From Cristatella mucedo (taxonomy: Eukaryota > Bryozoa > Phylactolaemata > Cristatellidae), in assembly GCA_009760855.2 (NCBI GenBank), contig WPIO01000009.1, forward strand, positions 3,095,001 to 3,159,000: a DNA stretch of 64,000 nucleotides, written 5' to 3'. Shown in pieces: positions 1 through 12,279 of this stretch. A program made the position numbers and the translations under genes. The notes beneath the pieces are model-generated. The model saw only the letters and a program-made list of their open reading frames with translations. It did not search any database and was not told the origin of the DNA. How positions within the stretch are numbered: position 1 is the stretch's first letter; each line of letters begins with the position of its first letter.

Positions 1-30
1 GTGGTTTCTAGTGCAGTCTTCTTGCAGATG

Positions 31-345
31 TAATCGCCAGGCACAATCTAGACTTTCCCTTCTATGAAGATGACACTCAGTAGTACCTTTGATTTGATCC
101 CTCCCAGCCCTCCAGCATGTCGGATTCTCTCAACTCTCTTGCTGTTTGTGTTAATGACATCCTCACATATATGGCAGTAGACATTCTTAAACTGAATCAT
201 GATAAAAACCAACTTACTAGTTACGGGCAAACCAAGTGTGATTCAGAAGTTGGAAAGGTTGACGCTCACAATCGGTTCTGCCAGCATATCTCCCGTTTAA
301 TCTGGGCGAAATCTTGGTGTCCTGCTCCAAAGTGACCTTTCTTTA
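31..345 (+). mobile_element. LINE (CR1/L2-like) reverse transcriptase fragment
   Basis: A short, decayed piece of the same LINE family seen at 1138-2662. Across frames it matches the RT region just after the active site (DDTQ, FDPSQPS) and continues into LNSLAVCVNDILTYMA and KPSVIQKLERLTL. Stops and frameshifts show it is dead. The left side is cut by the window edge or by truncation. Confidence 0.7.
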
Positions 346-524
346 TACAACCAAACCAGTATTATTGCTATTAATATTAGTATTACGTTCTTCGCGAACC
401 ATCGTGGCTTTTCTTCCTAAACTATTCGCCGAGCTTACCCTAATCTGACTGCTCGCTTTCAGCCACCTAGAGTAGGATGCTGCATGTCTAACTGATTGAC
501 TGCAAGGCCCAGATCGAAGGTTTT

Positions 525-735
525 AATCGGTGACTAAACCCTTTAGCCACTCGGCGGTTTTTAATGTGTTGTTGATGCTCTCGCGAAAAAGACGAGGCTT
601 GGCCGCTCGTCTTTAGTTCGCCTCTCACTGGCAAACGTCTTTTTTGGATCACTTATTCGCAGTATCTAACCGCTCTCCTAATCTACAGCGGGAATTCTGC
701 ACTCTACGAGTTGCTGAAAAAGAGAGCACGCATAG
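525..735 (+). repeat. Dispersed direct repeat, copy 1
   Basis: About 200 bp that reappears in the same orientation at 2826-3010. Shared blocks include GCCACTCGGCGG versus GCCGCTCGGTGG, and CTAATCTACAGCGG followed by TGCACTCTACGAGT. No coding match was recognised. The two copies flank the LINE at 1138-2662. Positions 736-1137 hold nothing I can identify. Confidence 0.55.
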
Positions 736-1137
736 CTACTAATAATTTGAAGGATTCTCAAAAGACTCTACAGCACCTTTGTATTATGCATTGTCTTGTT
801 TTTGTGACAACCATCTCATCGCTACAACCTGCGTATCATTCGATGCACATGCCTGAGGAGACGTCTCGCGACCGAGAGCGAAAAAACACAAAGAACTATA
901 CAATAGGACAGCCTTGGACAGGCAGCTGCATTAGCGGATTAAGATTAGCTACTGGATTAGGGGAAATCTTCTCGGAGCAGGTGTTTACTTTTCCGCGAAA
1001 CCCGCTGCGAATTATTTGCCCAACCAAGTGGCAGAAGCTCAACTAGGCAACTCAGCAAAAGACTACCTTGCATTATGAAAAGAGGACAAACAAAACAACA
1101 TACCGAAACAACTATTAGGTAATTAAGCAAATCCTTT

Positions 1138-2662
1138 TGACCCTATTCCCACTGTCCTGCTCCTACGTTGCATTTATCTGCTGCTGCCGTGCATAACTAA
1201 CATCATTGATATGTCATTAGCCTCAGGCCATGTCCCAGCACCTTTCAAAAAAGCTGTAGTCAGGCCACTTCTCAAGAAAGCGACACTAGAACAGGAGAAC
1301 TTGAGCAACTACCACTCAGTCTCCCTTCTATCATTCCTACCAAAGACACTGGAACGGGTCGTGGCGGACTAGCTGCACTCGTATATTGAAAGATCTTTCG
1401 GCAGCTTTTGATACCATCGATCACAAAGTTTTTCTAGAGCGCCTCTCATCTCGCCTGGGCATCACTGGCATTGCTCTGCAGTGGTTCAGGTCCTATCTCA
1501 GAGGGAGACTCCAGAGTATCGATGTGAATGGACAATGATCATCCGAGGTACCTCTGAAATATGGGGTACCTCAGGGCTCCGTGCAAAGTCCGGCTCTTTT
1601 CACGGTTTATACTCTCCCCCTAGCTGATGTGATTGCCAAGCACAATCTAGGCTTTCACTTTTACGTGGGTGACATTCAGTTGTACCTTTGCTTTGATCCC
1701 TCCCAGCCTTCGTGCACGTCGAATTCACTCAACTTACTTGCTGCATGTATTGATGGTATCTGCACATGGATGGCAGCAAATTTTCTAAAACTAAACGATG
1801 ATGAAACTAATTTACTAGTTATGGGCAAACCCAATGTGATTCAGAAATTGGAAAGGCTGACGCTCAAAATTGGCTCTGCCAGCATATCTCCTGTTGAATC
1901 TGCTCGAAATCTAGGTGTCACGTTCCAAAGTGACCTCTCGTTAGACGACCACATCAGCTCCTCAGTCAAATCTGCCTATTTTCAGCTACATGACATTGCT
2001 AAAATTCGGGCTTGTTTAGATAAGGATACCACGTCTAAGTTGGTCCATGCATTTGTAACCTCCTGTCTTGACTTCTGCAACTCACTGCTTGCTGGCCTAC
2101 AGGCATGTGCAATCAGGCGATTACAGCTGGTGCAAAACTCTGTAGCTAGGCTTGTCTGTCGTGAGCGTCGCAGTTGCCACATCACACCACTTCTCGCCGA
2201 CCTGCACGGGCTATCAGTCAAGCAACGGATCGACTTCAAGGTTTTGTCGCTCACTTTTAGGTCACTTCATTCTTTGGCTCCAGCCAATCCCTCAGATCTA
2301 CTCCCCCACCTGGCCAAGCATCGTACCACCCGTTTTTCGGAATCCAACAGTATACTAATGCCCCGTACAAACCTCCAATCCTTTGGAGACCGTGCATTTA
2401 GTTCGTATGCTCCCAAAGCCTGGAACTCCCACCCGACCTGCGATCCAGTGACCTGCGACCCGATGCTGCCACTAACCACATTTGCATGCTGACCCTGTGC
2501 ATGTCACCCTTAACCATGTTATTCATTTTATTTGTTTATCAAGCATGATTTTACTCACCATTCAATTGCATTTCCCTTTGCAGCAAATGTAAAGCGCCTA
2601 GAGAGAGATTAAGTTCTCTGAGGGTGCTTTATCAAGTGCATTATTATTATTATTATTATTAT
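1138..2662 (+). mobile_element. CR1/L2-like LINE, 5'-truncated, internally deleted
   Basis: The 3' half of a non-LTR retrotransposon. In order: the region before the RT palm (SGHVPAPFKKAVVRPLLKK, then NYHSVSLLSFLPKTLERVV), the palm motif LSAAFDTIDHK, FRSYLRGRLQ, GVPQGS, the active-site block, and the C-terminal LQLVQNSVARLVCRERR and QRIDFKVLSLTFRSLHSLAP. About 35 codons are missing near position 1390 compared with the copy at 25615-26125. The catalytic YADD is decayed to YVGD. The longest open stretch is 1581-2492. The element ends with the family 3' UTR, a conserved hairpin (about 2592-2633) and a run of ATT. Confidence 0.9.
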
Positions 2663-2825
2663 CTCTAAAAAAAATTTTGGAAATAGATTCCACCCAGAGC
2701 TGTTACCAGCCGAGTGACTTCAGCCAGCCTCCCCTCACTGGGTTCATCTTAATGAAGGATTCTCCTAAGTCTACTCGCAAAATATCACGACGAAACTTGA
2801 TTTGAAAACGAAAGATGAGTTATGA

Positions 2826-3010
2826 GCGTTGAGTAAACACTGTAGCCGCTCGGTGGCTTGGAACGTTGTTTTGATGTTACCTAGCAAAAGAGAAGGCCCA
2901 GCGGCTCTTGATTGAAAGCATTTTTGGGGATAGCATATTCAAAGAATTTTCATTGTCTCGTAATCTACAGCGGAAATTGTGCACTCTACGAGTCGCTGTA
3001 AAAGACCACG
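2826..3010 (+). repeat. Dispersed direct repeat, copy 2
   Basis: Second copy of the 525-735 repeat, in the same orientation and with roughly 70-75% identity by eye. A short motif, GAAGGATTCTC, lies beside both copies (about 748 and 2752). From here to about 4060 I see no supportable gene; the short ORFs show no recognisable family. Confidence 0.55.
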
Positions 3011-4061
3011 TGGCATATGTGAGTGCCGCTGCTCAAAGACGCGGCCGCCGCACCAATTCACCATCGTACAGATCGTCGCTCGAATCGTCCGTCTCGGTCA
3101 GATCTACATTTGTGTGCGCTCTACTAATGGATATTCTTACCAGCAGTTAAATACGCATTACAATTATGTGCTTACCAAAACATCCCTCCCCACTATATCT
3201 TAAATGTAACGCACAATTCAACATTCAATTTAAACTACGATATTGCTCATTATCTTTGCAAAATGTTTAAATTATCTTCTCTGATTTGTGCATGACACGT
3301 TACTCATCATCGCTGTATTGTCAGTTCTACGAATATCGCAAAGGTCATGTCGCTATGTCTATATCGGCGACTTGCATTTAATATATACAAACACCAATCT
3401 GGATTTGTCAGTTACACAGCATGGAAAATTTAGTCCTAAATGCCCTCTCGTAGGTAGCCCTCACTTACTGGCATACGCCGTATTATCCCGCGGTGTTGAA
3501 CTTTCGAAATGCATACCATTATTACACGGCGGCTTGCCTAGTCATGGCGTGGCAATGCTGCATGAAACTGTGGAGTTGCTCGACACGCGGAGCATTGCGA
3601 TTTTCTCGGTGTTTGGAAAGCTAAATTGATCGAAAACGCGTTCGGTTGGAGAACCAGCGCGGGGAAAGCAAGGGTGCATGAATTTAACCTCCGCCGCGAA
3701 GAATGAGTTGAGCATCCGTCAGCTCCTTAATAAACACTTTAATGTTCTTGCCAAGTCCATGTGTGCGCCTCTTCTTTTTCGAAACCACGGGGCCTGAATT
3801 TCGGCTGGCGGCGACCTTAAGTGGCGAAATGTTCCTACCTGATATACGCGTGCCTGAAAATAGCACGTCAGTTCGGTCGAGTGCCTTCGCCATTCGCACA
3901 CCGAATCACCCCGCTTTGTGTGACTCTCAACAAAACATCGACGTTGCACTCGACCTTGGCAATGGATGCTAGTAGCAGCAAGGTCAACTTTTGGGCTTCT
4001 TGCTAAGCGATTTGAAGACCTGGCTATTTTCACTCGGGCAAACCTTTGAATTTCTAATACT

Positions 4062-4150
4062 CTATATTAATAACAATAAGAATACATTTGCTTAGCACCC
4101 TCAGAGAAGTTAATCTCTTTCGAGGCAGTCTACGTATTCTGTTCAGGAAG
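4062..4150 (-). mobile_element. LINE-family 3' tail fragment
   Basis: Reverse-complement copy of the conserved 3' terminus (GCACCCTCAGAGAAGTTAATCTCTTTCGAGG in pieces), preceded on the + strand by AATAACAATAAG. This is the short 3' end left by extreme 5' truncation. Confidence 0.65.
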
Positions 4151-4625
4151 CAAGATCTAAATAATTGGGTAAGCTGCAATTCGAGTAGCGGGCTTCTTTT
4201 AGAGCAGTTGCCTTGCTCACTGCGATGTAACGCCAAATTGCTTAAGAATATCAACACAAATTGAATAGCTAAATCTGTGAAGCCTTATTCTTTATTGTAT
4301 AGAAAGCTATTAATAATTTCCACGAGCCGGCCGGTTCCGACGAGCCGCTGGAGCCCCAAAGAGGGCTGCAGAGGATGAACGATATCTTGCCTATTACATA
4401 TACCTCTTTCGGTTCGACGTAGGAGCCGTGCTTATTGTTTCAACAATCGTACGGAATTTTTAGTAATCTACACGCGATAGCACATAAAGATGGCTTACAG
4501 CTTTGCAATGTCAGATGGTTGTGGAATAGCAGTTGCTAATTGCCTAGATAATGTGGCTATACGAGGTTGGAAATCTGCTCTCCTTGCGCACAGTAAATCG
4601 CGATTATCACCGTCCTGATACTTGC

Positions 4626-4632
4626 AAAAAAA
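4626..4632 (-). terminator. RNA polymerase III terminator of tRNA-Asn
   Basis: Seven consecutive T on the - strand begin 4 nt past the 3' end of the tRNA-Asn gene, as expected for a Pol III terminator. Confidence 0.85.
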
Positions 4633-4635
4633 TAT

Positions 4636-4709
4636 CGTCCCTGGGTGGGCTCGAACCACCAACCTTACGGTTAACAGCCGTACGCGCTAACCAGTTGCGC
4701 CACAGAGAC
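4636..4709 (-). tRNA. tRNA-Asn (anticodon GTT)
   Basis: A 74-nt gene that folds into a complete cloverleaf. Acceptor stem GTCTCTG pairs with CAGGGAC; the D-arm starts GCGC; the anticodon arm is TACGG-CTGTTAA-CCGTA with anticodon GTT; the T-arm is GGTGG-TTCGAGC-CCACC, with a discriminator G. The sequence is nearly the same as vertebrate tRNA-Asn. The first anticodon-stem positions differ but still pair (TACGG/CCGTA where human has TTCGG/CCGAA). There is no intron. The internal A and B boxes are intact and a T7 terminator follows, so the gene is probably functional rather than a SINE head. Confidence 0.97.
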
Positions 4710-4791
4710 GCTCTGGTATTGACCGACTTACAAGACAGTACTACATTTCATTTGGATCGCTCTAGAGTGTGCAGCATTCTTTTATCTAAAC

Positions 4792-4969
4792 CAGCGGTTT
4801 TCAACCTGTGTCGCGACCTTGTTGGGAAATTGAACGTTCCTCCTTTCACAGGGGGTCTCCTAAGACAATCGGAAAACACGCATTTACACAATAACTGTGG
4901 TTGGGGGGTCGTCGCAACATGTGGAACTGTATCAAAGGGTCGCTGCGTTAGGAAGGTTGAGAACCACTG
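4792..4969 (+). mobile_element. hAT MITE resembling SPIN (SPACE INVADERS)
   Basis: A 178-bp non-autonomous hAT element. It starts CAGCGGTTTTCAACCTGTG and ends GGTTGAGAACCACTG, giving terminal inverted repeats of about 16 bp. It is flanked by a perfect 8-bp target duplication, ATCTAAAC (4784-4791 and 4970-4977), which fits the hAT nTnnnnAn rule. Internal blocks CCTTTCACAGGGGGTC, CCTAAGACAATCGGAAAACA, CGCAACATG and AAGGGTCGCTGCGTTAGGAAG match my memory of the SPIN consensus. It carries no transposase. Confidence 0.85.
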
Positions 4970-4977
4970 ATCTAAAC

Positions 4978-7434
4978 GCTAGGTACCGGTAGGTGGAACC
5001 CTTGCTTGAACTGGGTTATTAGCCCCACCCTAGCTGCACAACAGGATATCCGCGAAGGTCCATCAGGATGACGCCCTGCTAAGTAGGGCTGTTGCCACTG
5101 ACCTAAATGAAGCCAGTAAGTGTACCTCTGCCGATGACTCGACATCTGGGCTCGAGGCTTTTGATCAATGCTTACGATATGCGGAAATGCTACCCAAGCA
5201 AGAAATGCAGCTGCCCCTCCACTGCCCACGTGGGGTTGCAGTTGGGAGTTGTGGCAGTAAAGTGGATACATGTGGTAAAGGATTTCGCGTACTGCCTCGT
5301 GTTCTTTGCACAAAAAGTAATTTTACGCATTTCTGTACCTTTATCCACCTATGTTATCGATGGAACGGGAAGGAGTGAGAACGGCGGGCAAAACAGGTAC
5401 TGCCTATTCAAATAGGTGCGGCTCAAAGATACCATCGTCGACAGGCCCGTCGCCATGTTCAGCAAAACGTTTTATGTGAGTAAAATAACTGAAATTTTTG
5501 TTGTTGATGACACACAAGTTAATATTAAAAATTTTCAATGCTATTCCAGATGTTTAAGAAAACTTTGGGGAGTTGAGCGGAAACTTAATTGTAGCCACAG
5601 CAACTTCCGCTGTAGGCTGTGAGCGAAGCCTGTTCAAGTTATTATGTAATGCACACTGGTAAGCTGTATCTGTCAGAGTTGTAGTTTGTTCGCATAGCAG
5701 AGAACCAGCCGATGCCCAACACCGACAGTTTATTACTCAAGGCACGGAGCAGCAAAACTCACGACTGCCTTCGCCCCCTTCTCACACTCGAGTCTCCTCT
5801 CCTCGACTCCCGCTGTCCCTTGGCCGACCCCGATGGTGACTCCATCGTCGGTTCACCAGCGGGTTATCGGCCTGCGTCAACGCCTCATTAGAAGCGGACC
5901 ACAGCTGTGCACAGGCCCCTCTCGGGGATGCTCCCACCAGCTGTCGAGGAAAGGAGCGGTACCAGCCCGCATGCAATCGAACTACGAGTGTCATTTTAAA
6001 CGTCTGGGTCGTTGAATCCAGTCGATAGTAGTTCCTCGATGAGCCCCTAGAATGGTAACGCACCTACCAATAGCATTCGTTTTGTTTCTGTAGATGCCCA
6101 CTCCAGTCACATACGACTTACCAAGTCTTCTCAGTGAGAGAAACACTTGTGAGATTTGTGCATTGGTGTGCGGTCACGCGGCTACCTGAGCTTACGTGTG
6201 AGCCCGTGTGTATGTGTGTGTGTGTGTGTGTGTGAGTGTGTGTGTATGTACGTGTGTATTTTTGAGTGCGTGCGTGCATGTGTTGGAGGAGTTGTATGCG
6301 TTTGCGTGCGTGCGAGCTCGCGAGTGCACACTTGTCTAAATTTTGGAGATCTTTTGAAGTGCTAGTTCATAGACGTTTGCGACTGCATTTAGAGGTGTGT
6401 GGTGGGTTTATAGGTTGGTATGTCTGCAGATTTTCTTTGGTGGGATTGCGAGCCCCAGTGAACAGTCCGTCGCCAGGTAATTTGTTGGTAGAATGGACTA
6501 GCTCATCAAGTACGAGTCGAATGATAGCTCTTCGAAAGACTTCTGGATATGTCATCTCTAATTAAGCTAGCTCATGCGAGGCAAATCTCGAGTGCCGTAT
6601 GACCAGCATCACAGTTTACCTCATTAACTATCACAAATGCTTGACTTGTTTATTATTCTTAAAAAAATTACTAAAGCTGGCCTAAGTTCCACAGACGTTG
6701 GCCAGGCCACCTGTTGCTTGCACCGTCTCCTCAGTCCGTCCCGCACTCTGCCTCAGATGATAGAAGCAACCAGAAAAAAATTAGCACTTACACTCTCATG
6801 CACTGGGAACTTTTTTGAAGTGATAGCTAGGGACCAAGCTTGCACATTCACACGTGACAAGGAATGGTTAAAAAAGCTATAGTAACTAACCTCAGGACTA
6901 CTGCGAAATCTATTCAGTCACTGTAATCCGTATTAGGCAATTTTTCATTAGAGACGTGATGGACACATATTAGGAAAATAGAAGAGGCAAGCAATTTTTG
7001 GCCGTCAGTGACCATTTTCATCCAGATTTTGTTTCTGATAGAACTATGTAATAGCATTTTATTTTATATTTCTCCAGGGTAATAAGTTTCATTTTGCAAA
7101 TAGTTATGCCTAAAACGTACAGAGAACGGCAATTTCTCCCCAAAACTTTGCTTGTGTGAACAGGATAGTAGTAGATTTGAAATGTGAATACTTGACAAGA
7201 AATTTCAGGTGTAGCTATTGCCAGAAGTCGGGTGTTAAATAGAAATTTCATATTTTCGTATGAAAAGAACTTTTGTACGCAATCACGCTAATAAATCAAA
7301 ATAAAATCACGCATGAATCGGTATGAAAACGTAAAGCTGGTATAGTATATTTGACTTGCCTACCTTTATTTCTGTGCTCCAGTAGTCGTCGTTCCTTCCT
7401 TTTGCAGCACTGGGGCAGCTCTCAGCTCTCAGCC
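4978..7434. other. No recognisable gene
   Basis: About 2.4 kb in which I recognise no conserved protein, RNA or transposon domain. A GT-rich simple repeat lies inside at 6205-6265. ORFs here (for example 5782-6063 on - and 5107-5415 on +) lack family similarity and look like chance. Confidence 0.5.
6205..6265. repeat. (GT)n microsatellite, imperfect
   Basis: Alternating GT over about 60 bp, interrupted by AT and AC steps. GT-rich sequence with GCGTGC steps continues to about 6330. Confidence 0.9.
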
Positions 7435-7685
7435 GCGATGCGAGCCCTTGACTTAGTGGGTTCGCCTAGGGCGCCTAGTACCCAGACCCAGCTCCTGACT
7501 CACCTAGCTCAGGTTAGAATGGAGCTTTATGCAAGCGATGCGGTTAGGAGATGGAGCGACTAATGTGCTTGCCTTAGAGGGTTCGACTAAGACACCTAGT
7601 ACAGGCCCGGCTCCCGGTCCACCAGCTAAATTTTGAATAAAGCCCGGTGAAGACGATGCGGTCAGGATGTTCGGCGACTAATGCG
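7435..7685. repeat. Diverged tandem duplication, about 123-bp unit
   Basis: Two head-to-tail units. Each has TTAG-GGGTTCG, CCTAGTAC, CCCGGCTCC or CCCAGCTCC, CACC(T)AGCT, GCGATGCGGT and GCGACTAAT in the same order (units about 7437-7562 and 7563-7684). No protein similarity was recognised. The GC-rich stretch to about 8230 is also unassigned. Confidence 0.6.
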
Positions 7686-8583
7686 CTCAAGTAGGAATAG
7701 CAGTTACGCGCGAGGTCGGGAGCTGAGAGGGGAGAGAATATAATGGGACGACTGACAGAGCTCGTGGCTGCAACTTGGGAGTCGATGCGAGACTACGTTT
7801 CGAGAGCACGAGAGACGAATCTACGGTGACGAACAGCTAAGTGCAGCTTAGACTGAGCAGTTGGGTTCTGCCGGCTACTCAGTTAGCTGTTCGTATCTTG
7901 GGGTGCTGTAGCGGCCCGCCATCGGAGTTGGGACCATCGCTAGCGACGCGCGCATAGGATAGTTTATTATACACGGGCTTCGTGAGTTCGTACAGTTAGC
8001 TCCGTCGGTCCGGTACGCGCCGGCCGCGTAAGGCGCTTTCGCCGGCGCGTAACCATTACTAACAGGCCCAAAATAAACTGTCGCTTTCGGCGCCCAGTTG
8101 CGGCCGCTTGTGTTTTAACCGCGCTGCAGCACTGCATCACACAGTCCACCGGTAGAGAACCAGGGGGAAGAGCTAAGCATTTATTTCGAAGACCCAACGA
8201 ATCCCTTCGTGGAGCTAAATTTAGCTAGTTAGCTTATCCGTTGTGCTCGAGGCTCGTGCACCTGGCCCCACTGGCAACAAAAGTCATCCTCTCGATCAGA
8301 AGTTCTTCCGTGATTATATGCCGTCAATTCCTACTGTCATGAAATTCTGCACGTCTGATCTCTTGTGGATATATTTCTCTCTGAAGCATGTATTCTCTTT
8401 GGTATCAAAATTTTTCTTCGCATCCCTAAAACCTTCAGAACCTTGGCATTGAAGCGGTGCACATAAAATATCGACCTCGCCCCGTCTTCTCAATCTTTAC
8501 CTGCCCTCACAGGTTTCATGCTTTAACACGTTGCTTTTAGATAATGCGGACGAGCTTCCTCCACTGACTAAGCACAATGTAGG

Positions 8584-8735
<152 letters not shown>

Positions 8736-8744
8736 CATATGGTT

Positions 8745-9945
8745 ATTGATCATGTTAAACAAGCTAGGAGTATTTATCTCAAGCTTGATAAAGCATACAA
8801 AAGATATGGACTACCTGTTCTTACATTGACAGCTGAGGATTGTAGAAGGTCGTATCTATCATCCTAAGCTAACGTTAAGCTATGGCTTTTGTAAGAACAA
8901 AGCGGAACCACAATTAGCTCTCCAGAAATGCCCCGGTTAGCACTGGACTTGGAGAATTTAAGCAGCTTCCGCTCGATTTTCTTATTGCTCCCAAGTCGAA
9001 GACATTAGGACGAGTAGTAACAGACCAGTAAAATATTTCTATAAACAACTTCAAATGTAGTTTGTAGGCTCCAGTTTGATTTCAGAGCAAATAGCTTGAA
9101 TAGGTCAGCATTGCTGTGAGTATATGATCTTCACAGGAATGCTGACTTGGAAGAGTCTCTGCTTGTTGTGCTCGATCTTTCTGCTGCGCTAGATCCGATC
9201 GATCGCTAAGTCCTTTTTGGAAGCCTCTGATCTCGCCTATAAATCACTGTTAGCATGTTGCAACGGATTAGATCTTATCACAGTTAGAGAAGTTGAAGAT
9301 TAGTTGTCAAGTAGCTGTCTCTCTAAGCTACATCGCAATAGTAAGTATTGCAGAGTTTGCATCTTGGATGGCGGCAAACTCTCTCATATAAATGAAATTA
9401 GTTATAACTTATTAATTATGAGAAAACCTATTTTAGCTATAACTTGGAAAGCTTAACCATCCAGATATGCTTTACCAGCTTATCTCCTGCTGGAACTGAG
9501 CGGAATTCAGAAGTCGTATTCCAAAATGACTTAACGTGATGACCGCACCAGTTCTACAGTCAAGTCTGCCCTTCTTCACCTACATAGCATTGAAATTCGA
9601 GCTTGCTTAGACATTGATACCACAGCCAAGCTAGTCCATACATGCATGACATTCTGATTAAACTTTTTTAACTCGCTGCTTTTAGGTCCTCCTGCCGGTG
9701 CAATTAGATGCTTGCAGTTAGTACAAAACTCGGTAAATGGGCTTTCTGTCGCGAACGTCAAACTCTCAAGCTGCATCACCTATCACAATTTGCACTGGCT
9801 CCCTAGCAATCAGCGTACCGATTTCAAGATTATGTCATTAACCTTTAGGTTTCTCTATTTTCTTGCTCTGGCCTGCGTGTCTGAATTACTTCCTAATCTT
9901 GCCTCTGCGTTCCTGTTTGTTACGAAGCTCTCATGACTAGCCTAT
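8745..9945 (+). mobile_element. Heavily decayed CR1/L2-like LINE
   Basis: RT similarity survives only in pieces across all three frames: ANSLNRSALL (for NHSTESALLR), LVVLDLSAALDPIDR, ESLTIQ, then LQLVQNSV (about 9712), SCITYHNLHWLPSNQRTDF and IMSLTFRFLYFLAL. It is older than the copy at 1138-2662. There is no (ATT)n end; the sequence fades near 9950. Confidence 0.75.
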
Positions 9946-11127
9946 TGACGTGCTTCCTTGCCAGCATACGTATAGTGCCGGAACAATTTGATTGGCTTAA
10001 GTGCTAGTGTAAATACTTTATTATTATTTTTATTGCGGCTTTTATCTGCCGCGTCAAAGTATCAAGGCAAGTGCAAAAAGTACTCCGCTGAAGCATCTTC
10101 TAAGATATGTAAGGCTTGCGAGGCATATTTTGGCATGTCTATCCAAACATTTCTTGCTGCACCCTTTTCAAATTGTACTGCCAATTTTTTTCCACCAACC
10201 CTGCTTCCTGATAAACAATATTTGGGGTTTATTCCTTAAAACTTTTAAATATTATAGGAGTTGCCTTTATTTCTGAGGGTCATTATTTTTGGGGCAACCT
10301 AGGCCTTACTTAATATCAAATCACTAACTGAAAAACATCTCTTACTGCAAAACAATTCTCAAATAGATAAAATTGTTTGTGCTAAATGAATAACTCACCT
10401 ACTTCATAATGTGTATATATTTTATAATCCTGCGATCAAAAAATGTCAATATAAAGCAACTGCACACGTCTCTTTGCAAAAATGTCTAAATGGGTTACTT
10501 TTTTCAAGGCTGGACGATTTGCGGTACCTATGCCATGCTTAACTTTGTTTTCTTGATTTCTTGAGAAGTGTAAGTGATTTATTTCCAATGCTTGTCTGTG
10601 ATTAGGTATAAATATAATGATTTTGCATAGCTATTCTTGCGATGACAAAACTGAAATTTTCATGCAGCTTTAATGCAGTTCACTTTTTTGTCCGAAGCTA
10701 AAGTCATTATATTTGGATAATACATTAGCCAGGAAATGGAGTTTGATTTTGCACTTTAAGGTAGCAGTATTTTCTAGTGCCAATCAAAGTGACATAGTTG
10801 ATAATAAGTTGAGATACTGTAAAATTGAGCTACAGCAGAACGCTACGGTCGACGCTCCTTATTTCTAGAAAAAATTGATTCTTACAATCTCGTAAGAGAA
10901 TTCGGCAGTGTGCCTAAATTGAAATTCGAGATGAATCCTCAGATTATCGTGTGTGAAATAACAAAATCTTAAGGTCTCAGACCAGCTTAGCTGTTGATAC
11001 TTTTAGCACTCGTGTAGTGAATAAATTCTATTAGTTCGAAGGAAAGTAATCTCGGATTTGTTGCGACCCTTAGTATGTCTCTAGGAACCCCTTGTTCTTG
11101 ACTCCTGCAATAGGTGCTTACGCCGAG
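9946..11127. other. AT-rich, no recognisable gene
   Basis: About 1.2 kb of AT-rich sequence. I see no conserved ORF, RNA or repeat family in it. Confidence 0.5.
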
Positions 11128-11270
11128 CTGGTTTGGTCCAGAGGTTAAGGTGCTCACCCCGACCAAGGTCTGGCTGAGGTCGTGGGCTCGGGCCCATAGG
11201 CATATGTGAAGCGCCCGAATAGAGATTAAGTTCTCTTGGGATGCTATATAAATGAATTATATATTTTTTA
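11128..11270 (+). mobile_element. tRNA-derived SINE (family A)
   Basis: The head has Pol III box-like elements: TGGTTTGGTCCAGAGG, TTAAGGTGCTC, and GTCGTGGGCTCGGGCCC (B-box-like). The body then has AATAGAGATTAAGTTCTCTT-GGGATGCTATATAAATGAATTA. That 3' end repeats the LINE-family hairpin end. Confidence 0.8.
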
Positions 11271-11504
11271 CGTAGCCCAGTGAAATAATGCTGCTAGTTT
11301 AATGAATGCCAGTTTAGGAGCACACGTCGATACTGTCTAAGAGCAGCCTGGAACGATGGCAGAGCTGAATGGGAAGATCCCCATTCGACATGCTCGCGTG
11401 ACTGCCGATGCGATCGAGGCTGGCTAGCAGGGATTGACCTTCGCCTTAGTACCCTGCTAGCATTTGTGGCACCCGCCTGCCTTGGTTTAGCGGCCGACAA
11501 CGAC

Positions 11505-11655
11505 ATCCAATAATTATAATAATAATAGGTATATAACAATAATAATAACTAAATATAAATTTATAATGTATATATATTATAAATATAATAATAAATACTT
11601 GATAAAGCGCCACCAGAGAACTCAATATCTGTAGGCGCTTTACATTTACTGCAAT
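11505..11655 (-). mobile_element. LINE-family 3' tail with (ATT)n
   Basis: On the + strand, an AAT-rich run of about 80 bp is followed by ACTTGATAAAGCGCC and GAGAACTCAATATCTGTAGG, then CGCTTTACATTT. This is the reverse-complement 3' end of the LINE family. Confidence 0.8.
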
Positions 11656-12279
11656 CGTGGCTCTGATCTCGTGACCCCCAGAGCAATCTCCCACCAGCAG
11701 TTGTATTGTACTACTTCATCGGCCATGTCCGCTATTCAGGCCCTGTTTCCCTTTTGATTTCGGCGAATGTCTTGGAAGTTTTGCAAGCGTGCTATTAGCG
11801 GCTCCCGAAGGAAGTCCTCCCGCACAAAACAGCAAACGTAACGGAGCTAGCCCGTCGCATGTGGGACCGATACTGGCGGAGTCGACCAAACGAAGCACAG
11901 CGAACGACGATAGCAGAGAACTTCAGCAATCTATAACCCCCATTCCTTCATAACAAGTCCATGTCCCCAGAGTAGAGAGGTATACTCTCGCAGCCAGATG
12001 GCTAGCTCTGCACGGCATCACCAAACTACTCCCTGACAGGCAGAGCCATAAAGTATCACCGACTAGCCATCACTTCAGATGGCTATTCATACGGTCTAAA
12101 CTAGAGTTAATGACATGACTTGTTCCTAGTGCTCACAATACATGAACCACTATTATTTACAATCACCTTTATAATCCGACCGGTTTAGTACTCGCACGAC
12201 TCTGATGGGTAGGTGCTTGACAGGTAGTCGTCGTCGAAACGTCGGCTTCCTGTTGCACGAAACTCACCCGAGCCTACCA
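11656..12279. other. No recognisable gene
   Basis: About 620 bp without a recognised feature. Small ORFs on - (11716-11898) show no family similarity. Confidence 0.45.

Noticed and set aside
4551-4970. 139-codon + strand ORF
   Set aside because: It runs antisense through the tRNA-Asn gene and then through the SPIN-like element.
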